This document shows positions 35,033 through 43,710 of a stretch of 64,000 nt of DNA, piece after piece. Source of the DNA: Lysinibacillus louembei (lineage in GTDB: Bacteria > Bacillota > Bacilli > Bacillales_A > Planococcaceae). Location of the stretch: assembly GCF_033880585.1 (NCBI RefSeq), contig NZ_CP137624.1, positions 1,356,001 to 1,420,000 on the forward strand, given 5' to 3'. The position numbers and the translations under genes were made by a program. How positions within the stretch are numbered: position 1 is the first letter of the stretch; each line of letters opens with the position of its first letter. The notes under the pieces were generated by a model. That model was not told the DNA's origin. It saw nothing but the letters and a program-made list of their open reading frames with translations, and did no database searches.

Positions 35033-36328
35033 ATGGATGAAAAATTAAAATATAAAAAATCAACGTATCATTTATACACGTTTTTAGTAAGTAAAATGAT
35101 TGGTGCGCTTGGTTCAAGTGTGTATACATTCGGCATTAGTATGTACATTCTGTCGATGACAGGATCATCTTTAAGCTTTGCTGCAAATCTTTTATTCAGC
35201 ATTGTGCCAAGAACGATTATTTCTCCAATTGCAGGGCTAATAGGGGATAAAGTACCAAGGAAATGGCTTGTACTTGGTGGGCAGGCAGGTGTAATTTTAA
35301 CAGTTAGTACGTTACTTCTTTATACATGGACTGTGGGGCTATCTTTAACAGCGATTTACTTAGCAACATTGTTTAATAGTATCTTTAGCTCGTTTTCTAG
35401 TGTAGCATTTTCAGCTTCAATCTCGAATTTAGTGGATGGGGAGCGCATTCAAAAGGCGATGAGCTTTAATCAACTATCGCTTTCAGTATCAGGCATTGGT
35501 GGACCGATTGTAGGTGGGATGTTGTTTGGCTTTGCTTCAATGGAAGTATTTTTAGCTATTTTTATTATCGCAGCAATTATTACACTATTGCTAGAATCAA
35601 CGATGAACTTTACATTATATAAAAAGCCAGTAGTAGCATCTGCACAAAAAGAAACGATGCTGCAAAGCTTTAAAGCAGGGTTTGTCTATTTAAAAACAAA
35701 GCCCGTTGTACGTGCCATTTTATGGACAGCGTTATGGTTAAATTTATTTTTCACTTGCTTGAGTGTAGGTATCGGCTTTGTGCTGTTAACAAATTTAAAA
35801 TTCCAGCCACAATTAATTGGCTTCATCGAAGCGGCAGCGGCGATTGGTATGTTAATAACAGCGATTTATTTAGCTACTCGCAGCAATTTAAAATTTCCAT
35901 TGGTTGTTGTTAAACGTTCAACGTTGTTGATGGCAATATCCGTTATTCTAGTAGCTGTACCATTATTATTTAGCTGGTCAAATACGGTCAACTTTATTTA
36001 TTATTTAGTGCTAATGTTTGTTGCTGGCGGGTTTGGTGTTACAACAAATACACCAATAGGGGTTATTATGCAAACATCAGTAGATGAGGAGTACAAAGGG
36101 CGTGTATTTGGTATTGTAGAAATGATGGCAATGAGCATGATGCCCTTAGGAACGTTAATATATGGTGTTTTATACGATATGATGCCAGCACAATATGTTT
36201 TAATAGTCAGTGGTACGATTTTAATAGCAATCGTTTTAATATTATTGCGCGGCTCTGTTATTAGAATGGCACATCCAGAGTTAGAGGATAAAAGGAAATT
36301 GAATATGTTAGAGGAAGTAGAAGGGTGA
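35033..36328 (+). CDS. MFS efflux transporter (macrolide-efflux-like)
   Basis: A 431-residue exporter with 12 membrane segments. The loop 2-3 motif GDKVPRKWLVLGG near residue 75 and the alternating-access motif GIGGPIVGGMLFG near 153 place it in the drug-efflux part of the major facilitator superfamily, close to MefA-type pumps. Start ATG 35033 follows AAAAGGGTGTGG; the upstream extension would lie inside the operator region. Divergent control by the HTH-TPR regulator suggests induction by a compound or peptide. Substrate unknown. The stop codon sits in the loop of a terminator. Confidence 0.87.
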   Translation: MDEKLKYKKSTYHLYTFLVSKMIGALGSSVYTFGISMYILSMTGSSLSFAANLLFSIVPRTIISPIAGLIGDKVPRKWLVLGGQAGVILTVSTLLLYTWTVGLSLTAIYLATLFNSIFSSFSSVAFSASISNLVDGERIQKAMSFNQLSLSVSGIGGPIVGGMLFGFASMEVFLAIFIIAAIITLLLESTMNFTLYKKPVVASAQKETMLQSFKAGFVYLKTKPVVRAILWTALWLNLFFTCLSVGIGFVLLTNLKFQPQLIGFIEAAAAIGMLITAIYLATRSNLKFPLVVVKRSTLLMAISVILVAVPLLFSWSNTVNFIYYLVLMFVAGGFGVTTNTPIGVIMQTSVDEEYKGRVFGIVEMMAMSMMPLGTLIYGVLYDMMPAQYVLIVSGTILIAIVLILLRGSVIRMAHPELEDKRKLNMLEEVEG

Positions 36329-36345
36329 ATGCCCTTCTTTTTTCT
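36319..36345 (+). terminator. Terminator overlapping the MFS gene end
   Basis: AGAAGGG at 36319-36325 pairs with CCCTTCT at 36332-36338, then TTTTTCTTT. Confidence 0.75.
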
Positions 36346-36355
36346 TTGGAAATAG

Positions 36356-36384
36356 TTGTATAAAATGAGAAATTGAATTATAAT
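36356..36384 (+). promoter_or_regulatory. Promoter of the YcdB-domain gene
   Basis: TTGTAT at 36356-36361, 17-bp spacer, TATAAT at 36379-36384. Confidence 0.6.
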
Positions 36385-36417
36385 GAAGGGAACGTATATT
36401 CTGTTTGGGGGTTGGTT

Positions 36418-37716
36418 ATGAATCATCAGCAGTTAAAGGAACGAGCATTATGTATTGCAAAGCCAGCGCAGCATTTTCAGTTAATTATTGAGGAGTCAGG
36501 TATGGAGTCTTTATTTATTTGGGGAGACGAGCGGGAAAGTATCAAGGTGCAGTTAAATCAAGATGGTCATATAACAAGTTATTTTGTTTCGAAGGATAGC
36601 TATGAAGTGCCAGCAAATGAAGAAATATCACAAGAGGAAAGACGGAGGTTGGCGGATCAATTTTTGTTAGCACATTATCCAAATGCCTTGGCTGATTTTA
36701 CTTTTTATAAATCGGGGATGCTTGAGGACATTGAGGAGTTTCGTTACGGGCAGCTTGTGATGGATTTGCCTTTAGCTAATGCTGGTATCGTTGTAGGTCT
36801 TGATAAAGCAGGTAATCTAGTGGAGTTAATGGATATGGGCAAACTGCCTATACCTGAAATTCCTACCAAACTAGTCGATAAAGATATTTTACACGAAAAT
36901 GCTAAGGCACATATTTGCATGCGTTTAGTAGTCGCAAAAATCGCAGAGCAGCCACGCCTTGTTTATGAGTTAGATGATATATATCCTATTTATCAAGCCG
37001 ACATGTTAGAGCCTACCATAGACCAGCCAATATGTAATATTCGCTATGAAACGTTGCCACTATTCGCATCTAAGCCTAATTTGTCATTAGAGGAAGTGCT
37101 AGGGCTAGGTAACATGCAGGTTGTTGATGAAAAAGTATATAACAATGTTAAAAGGATTGTTTGGGGCGAGAACAAGGCAGGGGATTTGTATGAGAGGACA
37201 GTTCATGCAAGGGTTGATATGCATACAGGTCAGCTAATAGGTATGACATGGTTTAAAGAACGTCAGGGTAATTTGCAGCTTAGTTATGAGGAAGCATTGC
37301 AAAGGGCGATTGATTTTTTACAGCTTGTTGTACCTGAGCTATACCCCTATTTACAATTAGAAATAGATGAGAGAGATTCGTATCTCACTTTTAGGTTTCG
37401 TTTAATGAAAACGCAAAATATTAAAACTCATTATTGGGTAACTGTTAAGATTAATTGTTCGACAGGAGATGTGGAATCTTATCACGGTCAGCATGTTGAT
37501 ATGGAAAAATTGCGTCAAGTTCCAGATATGCCAGCAATTTCAGCACAGCAGGCAAAGGAAATATTTTTGGCACATTTAGCATTTCGTTTAGAGTGGGATA
37601 TGGGCAATGAAATAGGCAGCTCTAAATTGATGTACTACGGCTATGATAAGGAAACAGGCAAGAGATTAGGCTATGTTGATGCGTTAAGTGGCGCAGTTAT
37701 TACTTACAGAGATTAA
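36418..37716 (+). CDS. YcdB/YcdC-repeat domain protein, cytosolic form
   Basis: A 432-residue protein with repeated PepSY/YcdB-like units: segments of the type ISQEERRRLADQFLLAHYP, LSYEEALQRAIDFLQLVVP and ISAQQAKEIFLAHLAF each open a module followed by beta strands that end in GxxVxxYxxx turns. Families with this domain are often exported, but here there is no signal peptide or membrane segment. Function is unknown; PepSY-like units are thought to inhibit or bind peptidases. GGGGGTTGGTT precedes ATG 36418. It starts a run of four same-strand genes with small gaps (tag, NTF2-like, S66 peptidase). Confidence 0.65.
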   Translation: MNHQQLKERALCIAKPAQHFQLIIEESGMESLFIWGDERESIKVQLNQDGHITSYFVSKDSYEVPANEEISQEERRRLADQFLLAHYPNALADFTFYKSGMLEDIEEFRYGQLVMDLPLANAGIVVGLDKAGNLVELMDMGKLPIPEIPTKLVDKDILHENAKAHICMRLVVAKIAEQPRLVYELDDIYPIYQADMLEPTIDQPICNIRYETLPLFASKPNLSLEEVLGLGNMQVVDEKVYNNVKRIVWGENKAGDLYERTVHARVDMHTGQLIGMTWFKERQGNLQLSYEEALQRAIDFLQLVVPELYPYLQLEIDERDSYLTFRFRLMKTQNIKTHYWVTVKINCSTGDVESYHGQHVDMEKLRQVPDMPAISAQQAKEIFLAHLAFRLEWDMGNEIGSSKLMYYGYDKETGKRLGYVDALSGAVITYRD

Positions 37717-37728
37717 GGGGGATAAAGT

Positions 37729-38298
37729 ATGCAACGTTGCGGATGGGTAAAATTAGATGAACCATTATACGTAGAGTATCATGATAAAGAATGGGGCAAG
37801 CCTGTTTATGATGATCAAAAGCTTTTTGAAATGATTTGCTTAGAGGGGGCACAGGCGGGATTGAGCTGGTGGACGATTTTACAAAAGCGCGAAGGCTATC
37901 GTGAGGCCTTTGATGACTTTAATGCGGAGAAGATCGTGCACTATACAGAGGAGAAACTAGCTGAGCTAAGAGAAGATACACGTATTGTACGCAACCGTCT
38001 AAAAATTGCAAGTGTCGTTACGAATGCACAAGCTTATTTACGCATGCAAGAACAGCATGGTTCTTTTTCAAACTATATTTGGCAATTTGTTGACCATCAA
38101 CCGATTGTTAATCATTGGAAGACATTAGCTGAAGTGCCTGTTACAACAGTAATTAGCGATAAAATGAGCAAGCAACTGAAGAAGGACGGCTTTAAATTCG
38201 TTGGTAGCACAATTTGCTATTCTTTTATGCAGGCAGTTGGTATGGTGAATGATCATGTGCAAAACTGCTTTTGCTATGAGGCGAAGACCGATGAATAA
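37729..38298 (+). CDS. tag: DNA-3-methyladenine glycosylase I
   Basis: A 189-residue base-excision repair enzyme that removes 3-methyladenine. The zinc ligands match E. coli Tag: Cys4 in RCGW, His18 in YHDKEWG, His176 and Cys180 in NDHVQNC. The catalytic-pocket glutamate lies in LEGAQAGLSWWTIL near residue 39. It starts 12 bases after the YcdB-domain gene with AAGGGGG as ribosome site, and its end overlaps the next gene by eight bases, so the group is an operon. Confidence 0.95.
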   Translation: MQRCGWVKLDEPLYVEYHDKEWGKPVYDDQKLFEMICLEGAQAGLSWWTILQKREGYREAFDDFNAEKIVHYTEEKLAELREDTRIVRNRLKIASVVTNAQAYLRMQEQHGSFSNYIWQFVDHQPIVNHWKTLAEVPVTTVISDKMSKQLKKDGFKFVGSTICYSFMQAVGMVNDHVQNCFCYEAKTDE

Positions 38299-38665
38299 TT
38301 CATATGAGCAAGCATTAACGAGCTATATAGAAGCTACAAATTCACATGATTTTGCGAATGTTCAACGAATGCTTCATCCAAATGTTGTTTATTGGTTTAC
38401 AGATAAAAAGTGTGGAACAATGACAGACATCCAGCATTATTTTGAAAATGCTTGGAATCTCATTAAAGAGGAAGTATATGAAGCAAGAGATGTTGGATGG
38501 CTTGTCACAAATCGAGATACTGCAACCTGTCTATATACTTACCACTACTCAGGCTATTATGAGGGGGAGTATGTTTCGGGACATGGTAGGGCGACAAATA
38601 TTTTTGTGAAGAATGAATATGATGATTGGAAGTTAATACATGAGCATTTGAGTAAAGGGGAGTAG
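38291..38665 (+). CDS. NTF2-like (SnoaL/DUF4440-type) protein
   Basis: A 124-residue cone-fold protein: YEQALTSYIEATNSHDFANVQRML is the typical opening helix pair, followed by beta strands with VVYWFTDKK, TATCLYTYHYSGYYEG and a closing DDWKLIHEHLS. Such proteins are small-ligand binders or minor enzymes; no specific activity can be given. Start ATG 38291 lies within the end of tag, with GAGGCG as ribosome site, and the stop is four bases before the S66 peptidase gene. Confidence 0.7.
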   Translation: MNNSYEQALTSYIEATNSHDFANVQRMLHPNVVYWFTDKKCGTMTDIQHYFENAWNLIKEEVYEARDVGWLVTNRDTATCLYTYHYSGYYEGEYVSGHGRATNIFVKNEYDDWKLIHEHLSKGE

Positions 38666-38669
38666 AGGA

Positions 38670-39650
38670 ATGAAAAAAGGAGATACAATCGGTATTTTTA
38701 CACCATCTTCTCCTGCTACAGTAACAGCACAAGCACGCTATGTGCGAGCAAAGAACTTTTTGATGGCAAAGGGCTTTCAAATTATAGAAGGAAAACTAAC
38801 GGGTAAATCGGATGTCTATCGTTCAGGAACACCGAAAGAGCGCGCAGAGGAGCTCAATGAATTAATTCGTAACCCAGATGTGAAGATGATTATGTCAACA
38901 ATCGGCGGGACAAATTCCAATAGCATGCTGCCATATATTGACTATGAGGCATTTAAGGCAAACCCTAAATATGTTGTTGGTTATTCAGATGCAACGGCTG
39001 TTTTGCTCGCACTTTATGCAAAAACGGGCATTGCTACATATTATGGTCCAGCCCTTATTCCTTCATTTGGTGAATTCGAGCCACTTGTCAACGATACATA
39101 TGACTATTTTGAAAAGTATTTTACGGAACAACTAAGTGTTCCGTATGAAGTGCCAATGCCTATCTTTTGGTCAGATGAGCCTGTCAATTGGCTTGAAAAA
39201 ACAGCTGAGAAAACGCTTTTTACGAATGAATGGCTAACAGGGCAGCCTGGAGTAGCAGAGGGACGCTTGATTGGTGGTAATAATAATGCGATGTACGGCT
39301 TTATCGGAACAGAATATTTCCCTGAAATTCAGCAAGGTGATATTTTATTGATTGAAGATTGTATGAAGGATGCCTCAGTAGTTGAAAAAAACTTTGCGAT
39401 GCTCAAGCTGCACGGAATTTTTGAGCGTGTTGGCGGCATTATTTTAGGCAAGCATGAGCGCTTTGATGATTTAGGTACTGGTAAAACGCCGCTTTCTCTT
39501 TTGTTAGAGCAGTTGAATGGAAAGGACATGCCTATACTCGCTGAATTTGATTGCTGTCATACACATCCGATGCATCCGTTAGCAATAGGCAAAAGAGTTC
39601 GCATGGATGCGACGGCTAAGAAAGTGTATTGCGTGGAGCCTTGGTTATAA
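38670..39650 (+). CDS. S66-family serine peptidase, MccF-like
   Basis: A 326-residue cytosolic hydrolase of the LD-carboxypeptidase/MccF family. The nucleophile serine is in VVGYSDATAV near residue 106, the acid in LLIEDCMKDAS near 224, and the histidine in CCHTHPMHP near 297. MccF-type enzymes cleave the amide of microcin C-like aminoacyl-nucleotide toxins and give immunity; close relatives act on peptidoglycan L,D bonds. The size and the ATFSSP-like start (GIFTPSSPAT) fit the MccF branch better. It ends the tag operon at a strong terminator. Confidence 0.85.
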   Translation: MKKGDTIGIFTPSSPATVTAQARYVRAKNFLMAKGFQIIEGKLTGKSDVYRSGTPKERAEELNELIRNPDVKMIMSTIGGTNSNSMLPYIDYEAFKANPKYVVGYSDATAVLLALYAKTGIATYYGPALIPSFGEFEPLVNDTYDYFEKYFTEQLSVPYEVPMPIFWSDEPVNWLEKTAEKTLFTNEWLTGQPGVAEGRLIGGNNNAMYGFIGTEYFPEIQQGDILLIEDCMKDASVVEKNFAMLKLHGIFERVGGIILGKHERFDDLGTGKTPLSLLLEQLNGKDMPILAEFDCCHTHPMHPLAIGKRVRMDATAKKVYCVEPWL

Positions 39651-39677
39651 GGAACGTGGAATACGTTCATTAAAAAG

Positions 39678-39713
39678 AACTGTCGGGAATTTTTATTTCC
39701 CGACAGTTTTTAT
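39678..39713. terminator. Bidirectional terminator between S66 peptidase and pnkp
   Basis: AACTGTCGGGAA at 39678-39689 pairs with TTCCCGACAGTT at 39697-39708, with T- and A-runs either side; it overlaps the end of the RNA-repair gene. Confidence 0.9.
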
Positions 39714-42289
39714 AATCTTGGATCAACAGCATCGCTTTCCAATGCTAATGTGGCTAAGACACATTCATGGATGCGAGCAATGTTTTCTTTTTGCACAAAG
39801 CGTTCAATTCCTTCTAAGCCGAGCGCGAATTCCTGTAAGGCGTGCTTCATTTTTTTACTTGGATTGCGCTTTTTCAACTGTGTGAGCTGCTTCGGATCTG
39901 TATAATCCATGCCGTAAATAATGCGCAAATATTCACGTCCACGCACTTTAATAGCGGGTTGAATAAGCTTGTCTTTACTTTTCGGAATAAAGGTTAGCGG
40001 TTTAATAACGATGCCCTCATGTCCAACAGCTGTCATTTCCTCCCACCAGGCAATAGCTTTTTGTTCATCTTGTTCATTTTCAATGACTTGATACTCTGTT
40101 GTAATAAAAATATCCGAATGCAGTGCGAGCCAGTGATTCATTTCCATATGCCATGTATGTGGCTTGTGGAAGCATGTTTCAGTGCTATGAGCTAATATAT
40201 GAAACGGCGCGATTTGAATTGCGGATAAATCGTCTACAGACCAGCAGTAATTTTGATAAACAGCATCAAAGCGTACCGCATTGCGCAAAAGCTCCTTGTA
40301 TTGCTGTTGCCACTCTGCTACATCAACAAGCGTTGTTTGGAGCTTTGTGGCAAGCTTTTGACGATCCATTAAAGCATGCTCAGAGACATGGGCATATTGT
40401 TCATCAATGAGTGACTGCGCTTTTAAATTCCACGGTAAAATTTCTGCATCAAGCAAGACGAAATCTGTTTCCATTCTTTCGAAATAGTTTTTTGCAGCTA
40501 ATTCTGTGTGTAGCTTTTGGACGATGGTTTCATGTGCAGCTGTATCAAAAAATGCTCGTCCGCTACGTGTTGTGATGACACCCAGCGTTTCTGTATCAAT
40601 CCACTCTTTTGCAATTTGCTTATTTTTAAAAAGTAAAAGGACAGCGCGGCTACCCATATGTTTTTTTTCTGCAATAAGTTCAGTAAATCCATGCTTTTTA
40701 TAGTAGGCAAAGGCTTCAGCTGGGTGCTCTAAATAATCATCAAGCTGTGATGTTTGCGGTGTTGGGCTCATCGTTGGTGGAATATAAATGAGCTGCTCCA
40801 ATGGTACAGTATAGTGAGATACTGTGTCGATTGCAGCTTTCGCATAACCATTACCAACCCAAACCGTTCCCACATGTGTTGTTGCTACTTCAAAACCATC
40901 AATAAATGCATGGATATTTGGTGGATCAAAATGCTTGGCAGCAGCTTCTAATAAAGGATTCTGCTGTTCACCTGCATAATTTTCATAGGCTGTGACCGCT
41001 TCAAAAGTATTTTCAGGATAGCGGAAAGCTGTAAGCTGTCCTCCGAAAACAACACCTTGGTCAATGTTAACTGTGTTATTCATTTTTAATGGTTTAAGCT
41101 TTGGCTCATGACCCCAAATAATAAGCTCTGAAGTTTGATGGTCTGCGTACCAATCAGCACGGATTGGACGACCGTTGTCCTCTGTGCCAACAACATCACC
41201 ATAGCGACAAAAATCGCGAATGCGTGGTGAATTTTTGCCAATATAGCGATCACGAATACCTGCATGTGTGATGACTGCTTTACCAATACCATTTTCCTTG
41301 ATGAGATAGTGAGAAGGTGCGCGCAGCAGCATTTTAGCAAGGCGTTCTTTTAAAGCTTTTGTTTCTTCTATGCCGTGTATAATCTCAAATTGCTGTATTT
41401 CTTGTTCCACTAATTCATCGCCATGTGATAGCTGAACAGCGCGTCCTTCTAGCCAACGTGCGATTTTCCAGCCATGATTGCTGTCTGTCATAAAACTTAG
41501 TCCTGCTTCGATTTGCTTTAACCAAAACTGCATTGTTGCAAGAGACTTTGGACCACGACTCATAATATCACCGACTGAAATGAGCTTGCGTCCCTCAGGA
41601 TGTATATAAAGTCCATTGTCCTCACGATAGCCTAATTTTTTGATTAATGCCATCATTTCATCATAGCAGCCATGTATATCACCGATCACATCAATGCCTG
41701 TGCCAAGCTCAATGGCAAGTGATGAAGGTTCACGAACAATCGAATAAGCATCATCTGGATTGAGTGTATACAATCTTGTAAAGGCTTCCTTTTTTAAGAG
41801 GCGCTTTTCATCCTTTAGCTTGCGTGCCTGCTGTTTAATACGGGCAGCACCTCGTGGATTTTCGCGCATGTTGTCACGTGCTAATAACTGCTCTAATGGT
41901 GCATCGAAAATAATTCCATAAATCGGCACATGCTGTCTCTTGGCAATCGCAAAGTATTTTTCTCGTTCTCTTGCATTCAAATGCGTTGCATCGACAAAGG
42001 TTAAACGATTTAACTTTGCTCGCGCTGTCACAACCTGTTCCATGAGCTGAAAAGCTTCTGTTGAAATCGCACTGTATTGCTCGTATAGTAGATCTGCTTC
42101 TTGCTTTGTTGTTCCTTGAAAATCAATAAAATCTATATCAGCCACTGTTATTCGATAATCATCAGAGCTAACGATTTCACTTGGTTTAATAATGTTACTT
42201 GCTATTAGTTGCTGTAAAAATGTAGATTTGCCACTATTTGATGGACCGATACAAAGGACGATAGCTGCATCTGGTAAATGAAGCTGCAT
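39710..42289 (-). CDS. pnkp: Polynucleotide kinase-phosphatase-ligase (bacterial Pnkp)
   Basis: An 859-residue three-module RNA end-healing and sealing enzyme. Module one is a 5'-OH kinase with P-loop GPSNSGKST at 15-23 and the SSDDYR segment. Module two is a 2',3'-phosphatase with GDIHGCYDE near 204, GDIMSRGPK near 242, SNHGWK near 270, ITHAG near 340 and WGHEPK near 390. Module three is a nucleotidyltransferase with the AMP-accepting lysine in AEKKHMGSRA near 543, DAEILPW near 628, EGIVIKP near 765 and KVRGREYLRIIYG near 790. The metallophosphatase loop lacks the usual second Asp of GDxxDRGP but keeps the Asp and Arg known to matter in Clostridium thermocellum Pnkp. Its ATG overlaps the hen1 stop by one base (TAATG). 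Length matches CthPnkp (870). Confidence 0.93.
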   Translation of the reverse strand: MQLHLPDAAIVLCIGPSNSGKSTFLQQLIASNIIKPSEIVSSDDYRITVADIDFIDFQGTTKQEADLLYEQYSAISTEAFQLMEQVVTARAKLNRLTFVDATHLNAREREKYFAIAKRQHVPIYGIIFDAPLEQLLARDNMRENPRGAARIKQQARKLKDEKRLLKKEAFTRLYTLNPDDAYSIVREPSSLAIELGTGIDVIGDIHGCYDEMMALIKKLGYREDNGLYIHPEGRKLISVGDIMSRGPKSLATMQFWLKQIEAGLSFMTDSNHGWKIARWLEGRAVQLSHGDELVEQEIQQFEIIHGIEETKALKERLAKMLLRAPSHYLIKENGIGKAVITHAGIRDRYIGKNSPRIRDFCRYGDVVGTEDNGRPIRADWYADHQTSELIIWGHEPKLKPLKMNNTVNIDQGVVFGGQLTAFRYPENTFEAVTAYENYAGEQQNPLLEAAAKHFDPPNIHAFIDGFEVATTHVGTVWVGNGYAKAAIDTVSHYTVPLEQLIYIPPTMSPTPQTSQLDDYLEHPAEAFAYYKKHGFTELIAEKKHMGSRAVLLLFKNKQIAKEWIDTETLGVITTRSGRAFFDTAAHETIVQKLHTELAAKNYFERMETDFVLLDAEILPWNLKAQSLIDEQYAHVSEHALMDRQKLATKLQTTLVDVAEWQQQYKELLRNAVRFDAVYQNYCWSVDDLSAIQIAPFHILAHSTETCFHKPHTWHMEMNHWLALHSDIFITTEYQVIENEQDEQKAIAWWEEMTAVGHEGIVIKPLTFIPKSKDKLIQPAIKVRGREYLRIIYGMDYTDPKQLTQLKKRNPSKKMKHALQEFALGLEGIERFVQKENIARIHECVLATLALESDAVDPRL

Positions 42290-43572
42290 TATAGCCCCTC
42301 CGTTCGTTTAAAAATACACATTTGTGTTGGTGTACCGTATGTTGGGTGTTGCTCTCCAATACCGTAAAAGGCTGTTGTGTAAGACGTATTGGATATCATC
42401 TCTGCACACCAGCTTTCAAATTGCTGGCGTGTCCATTCAAAGCGATGATCGTCATGGCGCTTTTCTTCAAGCTCATATACTTTGTTATAATCTGCATTTG
42501 GCGTGGTTACGATTAATGCTTTCGGAGCATATTGCTGTAGCAGCATTGCCATGATTTTTGGTAATCGCTCTTCATTAATATGTTCAATTACCTCGCATAA
42601 AATAAGAACATCTTTATTCACTAAAGTATGGTCATAGTAAAACAGTGAGCCCCACTGAATTTGTGGTATTGTTGCTGTATCCAGCTCCTCGAAGCGCCTT
42701 GTTGCTTTTCGGATGGCTGCTTCACTTGGCTCGACAGCGATTAGCTCTTGAATCGTTGGCAGCTCGCTTAATAAAGCGGATAATTTGCCTTCACCAGCCC
42801 CTAAGTCCACGACGGATTGATGCGGGAGCTCCTTTACATGCGCTACAATTGTCTCATAGCGCTGGGTGTTAAGTGTTACCTTCCCCTTAACGTTTGGCTC
42901 AGAGCCGATTAAATGGCGGAAGCGCAGAGCCTTTTTATAAATAAAGTCCTTCTGTGGATGCTGCTTTAGCCAGCCTTCCCCGTAGCGTTCAATGCGTTCA
43001 CGCTCCGTTTCATCGATAAAGTAATGCTTATAATCATCCATTACAGGAATTAACACAAAAATTTGCTGTAGTGCTTGCTTTAATGTTGTTAGTGCGTTAA
43101 TTTTAATAAAACGTGCGCGCTGTGCTTCAGAGATAGTCTCAATCTCGACTTGAAAGCCCAATGGAGCGAATAGCTCTGTAATTTCTGTATTTGATAGCGC
43201 TGTAGCAATTGGACCAAATTCGAAGGTAAGGGGGAAGACTTGTTCAGCGAATTCGGCATACTGCTCTTGTGGTTTACCATTTAAAGCTGTACCGAGCATT
43301 TTGCGAATAAGCGATAAAAAAATGCTACTCGCTGCAAAGCCGCGGTCATTTATATAATGAGTAATATCGTATGCTCGTTCATTTTGCGTGAGCGCAAGCG
43401 GGTCAGCTGTAACGAAAATGGTTGCCTCGACTTCATTATCCGTTAACTTATGATAGACGAAACGTACAGCATGACCTTTTTCATGGCGTTCATGTACATT
43501 ATTTGGATTTTTAGCGAATAAATAAGAAATTTCCTTCGCATATGGAGTTTTGCAATAAATAGATAGCTGCAT
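42289..43572 (-). CDS. hen1: 3'-terminal RNA ribose 2'-O-methyltransferase Hen1
   Basis: A 427-residue enzyme partner of Pnkp. The N-terminal 240 residues form the ligase-activating domain; the C-terminal half is a SAM methyltransferase with VVDLGAGEGKLS near 258, the metal-binding CEVIEHI near 326 (ExxEH) and the basic-acidic segment RHDDHRFEW near 374. Hen1 methylates the terminal 2'-OH of cleaved RNA before Pnkp seals it, so the repaired RNA resists another cut at the same place, for example by ribotoxins. The gene heads the two-gene operon; AAAGGATGTGG precedes ATG 43572. Confidence 0.93.
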   Translation of the reverse strand: MQLSIYCKTPYAKEISYLFAKNPNNVHERHEKGHAVRFVYHKLTDNEVEATIFVTADPLALTQNERAYDITHYINDRGFAASSIFLSLIRKMLGTALNGKPQEQYAEFAEQVFPLTFEFGPIATALSNTEITELFAPLGFQVEIETISEAQRARFIKINALTTLKQALQQIFVLIPVMDDYKHYFIDETERERIERYGEGWLKQHPQKDFIYKKALRFRHLIGSEPNVKGKVTLNTQRYETIVAHVKELPHQSVVDLGAGEGKLSALLSELPTIQELIAVEPSEAAIRKATRRFEELDTATIPQIQWGSLFYYDHTLVNKDVLILCEVIEHINEERLPKIMAMLLQQYAPKALIVTTPNADYNKVYELEEKRHDDHRFEWTRQQFESWCAEMISNTSYTTAFYGIGEQHPTYGTPTQMCIFKRTEGL

Positions 43573-43710
43573 TTTGCCACATCCTTTCTAGTTTCAACTA
43601 TAATGGAAGAACAAGGATTTTGCTACAATGTTTCATGGTATGTAACGGGAGAGCAAATTGTGTGAGAATTGTGTGTGTGCCTGGCACTCAAATTAAAGGA
43701 GGGGGATTGG
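43573..43710. promoter_or_regulatory. Divergent promoter region of hen1 and the MMPL gene
   Basis: A TATAAT at 43599-43604 reads toward the MMPL gene but the best -35 (TTGCCA 43574-43579) leaves a 19-bp spacer. A palindrome GTGCCTGGCAC at 43677-43687 lies just before the MMPL ribosome site and might be an operator. Confidence 0.35.

Noticed and set aside
36001-36426. 141-residue frame on the minus strand
   Set aside because: Antisense to the end of the MFS gene and across its terminator and the next promoter; no ribosome site.
39710-42289. Dead phosphatase module in Pnkp because of GDIMSRGP
   Set aside because: The residues needed in the Clostridium enzyme (first Asp, Arg, Asn-His, both later His) are all present; only a non-essential Asp is changed.
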